A DNA stretch of 64,000 nt from positions 1 through 64,000 of the forward strand of contig JAFTCL010000034.1 of assembly GCA_017454745.1 (NCBI GenBank), in the 5' to 3' direction. The translations under genes were made by a program, and so were the position numbers. Under the pieces are notes generated by a model that made no database searches, was not told the origin of the DNA, and saw nothing but the letters and a program-made list of their open reading frames with translations. The stretch comes from Kiritimatiellia bacterium (lineage in GTDB: Bacteria > Verrucomicrobiota > Kiritimatiellia > RFP12 > UBA1067). This document shows, piece by piece, positions 1 to 6,800 of this stretch. The first letter of the stretch is position 1. Each line of letters starts with the position of its first letter.

Positions 1-111
1 CAGCACGACGTCCTTGAGGATCGTCCGCTTGCCCTTGGCGTTCGTGCCGCGCCGGCTCCTCGCCAGGCGGAGATACCGGGTCCCGTTGTTGTTTGCCACT
101 TCGATGTGCAT
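1..111 (-). CDS. N-terminal fragment of a possible transposase (runs off left edge)
   Basis: The first 37 codons of a minus-strand gene are visible, running from an ATG at 111 to the window edge. A strong AGGAGG Shine-Dalgarno lies 5 bases upstream of the ATG, and an extended -10 promoter sits at 147-155. The peptide has a short beta-rich start (YLRLARSRR) followed by a Gly/Lys-rich segment and an ILKDVVL stretch. This resembles the start of IS1634/IS4-type DDE transposases, but the catalytic part is outside the window, so the family is a guess. The neighbouring decayed genes at 1491-3610 are consistent with a mobile-element context. It is certainly partial. Confidence 0.4.
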   Translation of the reverse strand, partial: MHIEVANNNGTRYLRLARSRRGTNAKGKRTILKDVVL

Positions 112-146
112 TGCGCCTCCTATGTAATTTATGTGATTACGGATGA

Positions 147-155
147 ATTATAGCA
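147..155 (-). promoter_or_regulatory. Extended -10 promoter for the minus-strand gene at 111
   Basis: On the minus strand this reads TGCTATAAT, a perfect TGnTATAAT extended -10 about 36 bases upstream of the ATG at 111. No good -35 box is visible. The same promoter class precedes the genes at 333, 1491 and 2143. The stretch 156-269 holds no other feature I can support. Confidence 0.5.
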
Positions 156-269
156 TATCCGGGATGGCAGCGCAAGGGGAAATATTGATTTTATTGAAGA
201 ATTTTATCGCGGGCAGTCCCGCGAACTGTCAGCGAAGTGGCAAAGTCGGGACAAGTCGGCGGGTCAAGC

Positions 270-321
270 GCGTTGCTTGAATACGCCGTCGTACATAACC
301 ATTTGATATAATCTTGACCGG
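270..321 (+). repeat. 52-bp promoter-bearing direct repeat, copy A
   Basis: This segment matches 1429-1480 at 47 of 52 positions. It carries the extended -10 TGATATAAT and ends 11 bases before the ATG at 333. In one reading frame both copies end with EYAVVHNHL, one more residue and TAA. The five differences are three synonymous third-position changes and two conservative ones (Leu/Ile, Ile/Val), which suggests the repeat is derived from the 3' end of a coding sequence. Confidence 0.75.
304..312 (+). promoter_or_regulatory. Extended -10 promoter of the YhcG-type gene
   Basis: TGATATAAT is a perfect extended -10, with no recognisable -35 at 17 bases. Transcription would begin near 319, giving a short leader of about 14 bases with a purine-rich ribosome-binding stretch before the ATG at 333. 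Confidence 0.5.
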
Positions 322-332
322 AAAAAAAAGAG

Positions 333-1409
333 ATGAAGAAGAACATTTCAGAGGCGAGCAATGAACTGCTCAAGACGGGGTTGGCGTATTCAAAGAGCGC
401 CGACCTACTTGCTGACGCCCGCGCAATCATAGATGCAGCCCAGAAGTCGGCATATCGTTCGGTAAATGCCGCACTGGTTTACCGCAACTGGCTTCTCGGT
501 CGCCGCATCGCGGAGGAGGATTTGGGCGGCGAAGTTCACGCAGAGTACGGGAAGAGGGTTGTTGAGAATCTTGCTGTTGATCTTACGGCAATTTATGGCA
601 AGGGTTTCGATTTTGGCAGTCTCTACAAGTTTATAGCATTTTATCGGCGATTTCCAATTTTGGACTCACTGAGTCCAAAATCTGGTGGATTACTGAGTTG
701 GACGCATTACAAGAAGCTTTTACAGGTGGAAAACAATGACGCTCTTTTGTGGTATTGTGACGAATCCGCCGAACAAGCTTGGGGCGTGCGCACCCTTCAG
801 CGCAATATATCATCGCAGTATTACGAGCGGACGTTACTGTCCCAGAACAAGGATGCGGTAAAATCGGAGATGGTCAAGATAACGCATCCTCTTCAGGATA
901 AGCTGGAGTTCATCAAGAATCCGGTGATTGCCGAGTTTCTGGGGCTTTCACAAAGGACGGATTTCACGGAAAGCGATCTTGAGACGTGTATGCTCGACAA
1001 TCTCGGCAAGTTTCTAATGGAACTGGGTAAGGGGTATGCGTTTGTTGCCCGGCAACAGCACATCCACACCGAAAAAGCAGACTACTTTATCGATCTTGTT
1101 TTCTATAATTACATCCTCAAATGCTTTGTGTTGATAGACCTGAAGACTTCCAAGAAAACGCATCAGGATGTTGGCCAGATGGATATGTATGTGCGAATGT
1201 ACGACGAGCGCAAGCGTTCAGAGGGCGACAATCCGACGCTTGGTATAATTCTTTGCTCGGACACGGACTCGGATGTGGCCCGTTATTCAATGCTTCACGG
1301 AAGTGAACAGCTGTTTGCCTCAAAGTACAAGTTAATGCTTCCGACCGAAGAGGAACTTCGCGCCGAGATAGAGGCTCAGAAGACATTCTGGATTGAGCAG
1401 CATGGATGA
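333..1409 (+). CDS. YhcG/DUF1016 family PDDEXK nuclease
   Basis: The 358-residue protein has the two-part YhcG architecture. An N-terminal DUF1016 helical region (about residues 20-170) includes the YRNWLLGRRIAEED stretch. A C-terminal PD-(D/E)XK nuclease fold (about 200-345) has DYFIDLVFYN, then the LIDLK strand that supplies the D-x-K active-site half, then GQMDMY. Such proteins are usually found beside type I restriction-modification or other defence genes and act on DNA; the cellular role is not settled. It is the only one of the accessory genes in 333-3610 that looks intact and full length. Its stop overlaps a 22-codon ORF starting at 1402. Confidence 0.9.
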   Translation: MKKNISEASNELLKTGLAYSKSADLLADARAIIDAAQKSAYRSVNAALVYRNWLLGRRIAEEDLGGEVHAEYGKRVVENLAVDLTAIYGKGFDFGSLYKFIAFYRRFPILDSLSPKSGGLLSWTHYKKLLQVENNDALLWYCDESAEQAWGVRTLQRNISSQYYERTLLSQNKDAVKSEMVKITHPLQDKLEFIKNPVIAEFLGLSQRTDFTESDLETCMLDNLGKFLMELGKGYAFVARQQHIHTEKADYFIDLVFYNYILKCFVLIDLKTSKKTHQDVGQMDMYVRMYDERKRSEGDNPTLGIILCSDTDSDVARYSMLHGSEQLFASKYKLMLPTEEELRAEIEAQKTFWIEQHG

Positions 1410-1470
1410 TGGAATCAATCGGCTGGATGCGTTGATTGAGTACGCCGTTGTGCATAACCATTTGGTATAA
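1402..1470 (+). CDS. 22-residue coupled mini-ORF, possible remnant or leader peptide
   Basis: An ATG at 1402 lies inside the last codons of the YhcG gene, overlapping its TGA. It opens a 22-codon frame that ends in EYAVVHNHLV and TAA. The TATAAT of the next promoter overlaps the stop codon. The same C-terminal peptide can be read in copy A of the 52-bp repeat upstream of 333, with mostly synonymous differences, so this frame was probably coding at some time. Whether it is now translated, or is only the tail of a lost gene, cannot be told from the sequence. Confidence 0.3.
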   Translation: MDDGINRLDALIEYAVVHNHLV

Positions 1471-1480
1471 TCTTGACCGG
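1429..1480 (+). repeat. 52-bp promoter-bearing direct repeat, copy B
   Basis: This is the second copy of the element at 270-321, 47 of 52 identical. It is placed the same way relative to the next gene: its end lies 10 bases before the ATG at 1491, compared with 11 bases for copy A. It contains TGGTATAAT. Confidence 0.75.
1463..1471 (+). promoter_or_regulatory. Extended -10 promoter of the RhuM-type pseudogene
   Basis: TGGTATAAT lies in copy B of the 52-bp repeat. The predicted start near 1478 gives a short leader with GGAGAAGAAG before the ATG at 1491. Confidence 0.5.
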
Positions 1481-1490
1481 AGAAGAAGAC

Positions 1491-1962
1491 ATGAAAAAAG
1501 AGCCTGTAGAAATGCCAGAAGAGGAAGGCAGAATCATCTTGTACACGACAGATGACGGCAAGGCCCAAGTGTCGCTCATGTCACGAGATGGTCGCATTTG
1601 GCTCAACCAGAAGCAGATGGCGGAGCTGTTTGCGGTAACAAAGATGAACATAAGTTTGCATATCGCGAACATTTTGAAAGAAAAGGAGCTTGATGATTCA
1701 GTTGTAAAGTCTTTTTTTTACAACTGCCACGGATGGCAAGAGGTACAAGGCAGTTGACAAGATGCTGTCGTCGAATCTCTTCGAAGTCCTGCACGGACAG
1801 GGACATGTCAGCCACGAAAAGGCCATTGAGGTGTCATCCGAACGGTATGAGGAATTTGATGCCTTGCGAAAGAAGGAAGAAGCCAGGCTGGCGGATGAGA
1901 CCGACTTGGAAGAATTGAAGCGCATCGAGGAGGAGGCGAAGAGACGGCATGGTAAATTATAA
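1491..1962 (+). pseudogene. RhuM-like protein, frameshifted and internally deleted
   Basis: The first about 75 codons encode a typical RhuM/virulence-protein N-terminus, with WLNQKQMAELFAVTKMNIS as the helix-turn-helix and then NILKEKELDDS. A run of eight T at 1712-1719 then breaks the frame. Dropping one T restores the expected SFFTTATDGKRYK. About 12 residues later the sequence jumps to a C-terminal helical tail (HGQGHVSHEKAIE, then a Glu/Lys/Arg-rich helix) that in full-length RhuM proteins lies some 170-200 residues further on. The gene therefore has a +1 homopolymer insertion and a large internal deletion. RhuM proteins often sit near restriction-modification or toxin genes, as here. Confidence 0.75.
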
Positions 1963-2017
1963 GGCGAGCTTGCTTAGTATTGAAGGCGGCGAATTGATAG
2001 GATTCAGGAGGTGATTT

Positions 2018-2131
2018 ATGCCAATCGTCAACGCCTTTACCTGTTCCGGAGCATACGCCGTCCTGATCATGTCGAGACCAAAGCGTGTGGAAGCCAACCA
2101 CCACAAGGAGAATCGTGATATAATCTTTTAG
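2018..2131 (+). CDS. 37-residue ORF of unknown function
   Basis: An ATG at 2018 preceded by CAGGAGGTGATT, which closely matches an ideal Shine-Dalgarno, opens a 37-codon frame ending in RDIIF. The stop overlaps the leader of the gene at 2143, and its last codons contain the TATAAT of that gene's promoter. I do not recognise the peptide. The excellent ribosome-binding site is the only reason to list it. It could equally be the surviving 5' end of a deleted gene. Confidence 0.3.
   Translation: MPIVNAFTCSGAYAVLIMSRPKRVEANHHKENRDIIF
2116..2124 (+). promoter_or_regulatory. Extended -10 promoter of the winged-helix gene
   Basis: TGATATAAT followed by CTT repeats the core seen at 304 and 1463. It lies 19 bases before the ATG at 2143, and the AGGAGGAG Shine-Dalgarno falls within the short leader. 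Confidence 0.45.
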
Positions 2132-2142
2132 GAGGAGTTGAG

Positions 2143-2583
2143 ATGAAGAGCGAAGAGATCAAGAAAATTGTGGCAAAGAGCGAGAATGCCATTGTCGAGT
2201 CATACGAACCCGATCGCACCAAGGTTATGGTCGAGTTTGAGGCAGACGAGTCGGAACTGGGGGTGAAAACGACAGAAGTGGAGAAGAAAACCTCGGAAGT
2301 GAGGGAGAAACGGCTCGGAAGTGAGGGAGAAAACCTTGGAAGTGAAGATGCAAATAGTGACTTTGAGGTTTTGATGGGTGCCTATCGAAATGATTTCCGC
2401 GAGAATGCACGAAGAGTCCTTTCTGCCATAGCGGATGATCCGGAAATAGACACCGCAGGACTTACGCAAAAGCTCGGTATTTCTGAAGCCAGCGTCTGGC
2501 GCGCCATTCGGGCAATGAAAGAAGTCGGTCTGCTTGTCTGGGATGGCGGAGACAAAGGCGGCAAGTGGATCGTGAAGAAGTGA
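2143..2583 (+). CDS. Small winged-helix protein with slipped repeat, probably a remnant
   Basis: This encodes a 146-residue protein. The N-terminal 45 residues (EEIKKIVAKSENAIVE onward) are unrecognised. Residues about 47-70 are a charged repeat, and residues about 85-146 form a clear winged helix (ARRVLSAIADDPEI, then LTQKLGISEASVWRAIRAMKE and a wing ending KGGKWIVKK). Such a tail is common at the C-terminus of AlbA_2/Schlafen-type and Fic regulators. The charged section comes from a 22-bp tandem repeat at 2292-2335. Because 22 is not a multiple of three, each unit is read in a different frame, which suggests slippage in a degrading gene. A good Shine-Dalgarno (AGGAGGAG) supports the start. 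Confidence 0.55.
   Translation: MKSEEIKKIVAKSENAIVESYEPDRTKVMVEFEADESELGVKTTEVEKKTSEVREKRLGSEGENLGSEDANSDFEVLMGAYRNDFRENARRVLSAIADDPEIDTAGLTQKLGISEASVWRAIRAMKEVGLLVWDGGDKGGKWIVKK
2292..2335 (+). repeat. 22-bp tandem repeat, two units plus partial third
   Basis: Two adjacent 22-bp units beginning CTCGGAAGTGAGGGAGAAA (2292-2313 and 2314-2335) are followed by a partial third unit. The units lie inside the winged-helix ORF and are read in successive frames. Confidence 0.8.
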
Positions 2584-2622
2584 TATGATGCGGCAAAAGG
2601 CGTAGGAGGAATCCAAGGTGCT

Positions 2623-3610
2623 ATGAAATCTAAAAAGTACATTCCCCGTACAAGGTGAGCGAAGAGGCGGTGAATCTCATCGCCGAAATCGCCGCCGCCA
2701 TCGAACGGTACAGGATTATACTCGAAGGCCAGGACGGCGTCCGCCTTCGCAAGATCAACCACATCCGCACGATTCGCGGCACGACGGCCATTGAGGACAA
2801 CACGCTGACCGAGGCACAGATAACGGCCATCCTCTCCGGCAAGCGCGTAGCGGGGCCACAGCGCGAGATAGACGAGGTCAAGGGCGCACACGCGGCCTAC
2901 GAGGCGATAGAGACATTCAACCCGTATTCCATCGACGACCTCTTGAAGGCACACGGATTGATGACGAAAGGACTAGTTGACCGCCCCGGCAAGTTTCGGA
3001 ACTGCAATGTAGGTGTGATGGATGGTGCCGGAAACGTCGTCCACATGGCTCCGCCTTTCGCCAACGTTCCCTCGCTCGTGAAAGACCTCTTTGCATGGCT
3101 TGCCGACAGCGAAGACCCGGTGCTGATCAAGAGCTGCGTGTTCCATTACGAGTTCGAGTTCATCCATCCTTTCCAGGACGGCAACGGCAGGACGGGACGC
3201 TATTGGCAGACCGCCATTATTGGAAAGTGGAGAAACGCATTCTACGCCGCCCCCATAGAAAATATCGTCTGGAGAACCAAAGCGGCTACTACCTCGCCAT
3301 ACGGCGTTCAACGCTTCTGGGCAATTCGGAACCGTTCATCGACTTCATGCTTGAGCACATCCTGCAAGCAATCAAGGGCAAGGGTGAAGAACTCAAGAAT
3401 GTCGGTGTAAATGTCGGTGTAAAACTCTCCATCCGCGAGCGCGATTTTCTGGAACTGTTGCGTCTCGACGGAACATTGACGGCGGCGCGGATAGCCGAGA
3501 CCTATTCAATCTCCACAAGACAGGCCGAGCGGCTTCTGACAGGTCTCAAGAAAAAGGGGTTCCTTGTACGCAAAGGCTCTGACAAGAGCGGGCATTGGGA
3601 GGTCGTCTGA
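2623..3610 (+). pseudogene. Fic-family AMPylase with two -1 frameshifts
   Basis: The ATG at 2623 opens MKSKKYIP and then runs into a stop at 2656. Adding one C in the C-run at 2644-2647 gives the normal Fic start, YIPPYKVSEEAVNLIAEI. The middle frame (2655 on) carries the inhibitory-type TAIEDNTLT segment and the Fic core HPFQDGNGRTGR at about residue 180, with catalytic His intact. A second one-base loss near 3270-3275 shifts the frame again. The tail (NQSGYYLAI, then a winged helix ending SGHWEVV at 3610) is in the third frame. Intact homologues would transfer AMP to protein targets. Two independent breaks suggest a pseudogene rather than a read error. Confidence 0.8.
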
Positions 3611-3717
3611 TGATCCGCGTGGGGGCGTTCACAAGGCCACTGGCGGGTTGTCTCGCTTGGGATGTGCCGGAATCATCAGAAACCCCACCTGCAATTCGCA
3701 ATTTCCCCATTTAGCTC

Positions 3718-3746
3718 TTGACCTTCCCATCCGCATATTGTAAAAT
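3718..3746 (+). promoter_or_regulatory. Sigma70-type promoter of the 1911-residue surface protein
   Basis: TTGACC (3718-3723), a 17-base spacer and TAAAAT (3741-3746) form a near-consensus promoter. The leader would be about 60 bases before the ATG at 3811. The remainder of 3611-3717 holds nothing I can identify. Confidence 0.65.
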
Positions 3747-3810
3747 TGAAACGTATTTTAATGGTGTGGTATGCACACTTGATGTGTTTTGGTTAAAACA
3801 GGAGTTGAAA

Positions 3811-6800
3811 ATGAACGGAAGAACGTTGTGCATGGCTTTTGCCCTAGCCCTTGGAATCCAAGGCATGGTTTTCGCGGCAGACCCGTATGTGCAGGCCAAC
3901 GGCAATCAGGCGGTCAACACCGGGTTCTTTGTCACCCCAAAGACCAAAATCGTGGTGGATTTTGCGTTCGATAACAATGACCCCACCCAACAACGGGTGT
4001 TCGGCGCGGATGATAACGCCCAGCTTTGCTGCGGGTTCTACATTAACGGATCCACCAAATACGCCTGGGCAATGCAGGATTCCAGCGGCAACTGGACTTC
4101 CACCGACATTGCGGTAACCACCGACCGGCGCACCTTTATTTTGGACAGCGCCAACAACCGGGCGCAACTGCTGACCGACGAAGTCACCTCCTACGACGTA
4201 ACCATCAGCACCACCCGAACCATGAACGGGGCGATGCCGTTGATGATTTTCGCCAAAAGCACCAACTCCGCCGGCACCACCTTCGCCAATCCGGCCAAGA
4301 TGAAGCTGTACTCGCTGGCAATTTATGACGACGGGGTGCTTAAACGCAATTTCGTGCCTTGCAAGTACGGTTCGGTAGGCGCACTGTTAGACACCGTAAG
4401 CAACCATGTCTATACCTCTATCACCGGCAGCGACCTCACCGTGGGAGGTGACGGCTATACCGTAATTCAGGAATCGGCCACCAGTACCTGGGTGGGCGGA
4501 AGCGGTTCATTTACCGACGGGTCGAAATGGACAAACAACCAGGCTCCCGACGATGGCGCATCAGTGACTTTTGACGGTGCCAGCGGAACGGTTAACATGC
4601 CCGATGCCGTGTCCTTGGACGACCTCACTTTCGCATCCTCCGCCGGCGAGTTCACCTTCTCCGGATCAGGCGTAACCGTGAACGGAACAATAAACAACCT
4701 CAGTTCCGCCTCGCAAAACATTGCGGTTCCTTTGACGGTTATCGGCTCGTTGTCACCGACGGTAGGCGGCGGACTCTCCTTCACCAGCGTTACCGCCAAC
4801 GGCTCATTTGCCCCGCAAGGCAACGGCGCCGCTGTGACCCTAAACGGAGAGAACGCCTTCTCCGGGTCGCTGGTGCTGCAAGGCAACCCAATCGAGGTTT
4901 CGCCGCGCGTTTACACTTATTCAGGATGGAGCAAAAACGCGGCGGGCACTACCGACGCCAACGTACAGGTCACCTACATGATGACCAGTACCGGGACCAG
5001 CTCCTTCTCCGGTTTGGCGGACTACACCGGCGGCCAGCGAGGCGACGTGATCATTCTGGTAGGCAACTACGTCTTCGCAGGAAACGTCCAGCCGAACGGC
5101 AACGACGGATACCTAGTGGTGCGCGGCAACGTCAAAGCCGGCAGCATGGTGTGGGACAACAACCGCGGACACAATTCACGGCTTATCGTTGAAAATGGCG
5201 GCAATCTGGAATGCGACGGCAATTTTTACCAAACAGGAAGCAACGGCATCCACACTTATGTTGACGGCACATTTACCGTCAACGGTACCATGACCCTCGC
5301 CGCCGCCGGATGCACCGTTACCTCTAATAACGGCTCCGATGGCGTTTTAAACGTCAACAAACTGGTTGCCAGCGCCCTTTCCAAAGGTATCGATGCCCCG
5401 GTAGTGAACATCGGAAACGGCGGCATGGTCTGTACCGGCACCCAGATCGGCCCGACCACTCTTGGCGCTATGAACACCGACGGTTTCACCATCACCGGTA
5501 CACCGAACTTCACCGGAGCCACCACCGTCAAGGCGGCTACCCCAGACGGCAATGCCGCCGACATCGTGATTAGCGGCACTCCCAGCGGTACCGCCGCAAT
5601 CGCAAAAACCGGGGCTGGAAAACTGTTGATCGCAAGTCCAGCGCCGGAGACTTACACCGGAACCATAACCGTGTCTGACGGCGCTTTGGGGTACACTTAT
5701 GACGGTATTGTCGGGGCCACCGTGGCCATCAATGAGGGCGGTGCGCTGTTCATTCCGGTGGACACAACCGTCACCTACCCCGCATTATCCATCGCGGCGG
5801 GCGGCAAGATAATCTTCGCGGCCACCCCGACCGGGTTAGGCACTCTGGTTGCGGAAAACACCGCATTCGTACCCGGCACCACCATCCAGATCGATACCGA
5901 CACCCCGCCGCTTAAAGGCACCAAGGCGGTACTGATTTCCGGTGCCAATCTGGCTGACACTTCGGCGTTTTCGCTGGTCACCAGCAGCAACATGAGCGGA
6001 ACGCTTGCCGTGGAAGACGGCAATCTCGTCTTGAACGTTACGAGTTCGGATTCAACGGTCAACGATCTGGTTTGGGGTGCGACAATCTCACCCAGCGATT
6101 GGGATCTTACCACCGACAACTGGCTAAACAACGGTTCGCCAGCGATTTTCGCAAGTTACGACAATGCGATCTTCAACGGTACGGACACGGCCAAAGAAAT
6201 CAACGTGACGGAAAACATTTATGCCGGCAATGTGACCTTCCAAGCCGACAGCGCCACTTACACCCTCACCGGCGAAAAGTTATTGGGGTCCAACCCAATC
6301 ACAATCAAGGGCGGAACCACGCTGGTCATTGACGGCAAGGGACTGGATGCACAGCCGCTCAATATCGAAAACGGCATCGTTCGGATGGGCACCAACGTAG
6401 TGGCCAGTGGTAACGCGCTCGGCGCGTTAAGCGCCCCGATTACGATCGGAGAAAACGGAACGTTCGATTTGTATGTGGCCGACTCCGAACAAGGCCATTA
6501 CATGAACACCCACAACAAGAAATTCATCATCAGCGGACACGGTTTCGACGGACAGGGCGCGATCTGTAACAGCGGCCCGGCCCCTGACACCAAGCCGCGT
6601 GTCCACACGATTGAATTGACCGCAGATTCGACCATCAAGGCGCAAAAGCGCTGGGATTTACGCAACTCCACCGAGGGAATCAACCAAGGGCGCACAAAAC
6701 TGTACGGCCCGACCAACGTCACGCTCACGGTTGCGGGCGGCAATGAGTTCTGCGCTATCAACACCGATGTGGATTTGGGCAAAGTATTCATCACCGACAA

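Noticed and set aside
3718..3810. An upstream start for the giant surface protein at a TTG near 3718
   Set aside because: The TTG belongs to the -35 promoter box, and a Shine-Dalgarno and signal peptide fit ATG 3811 instead.
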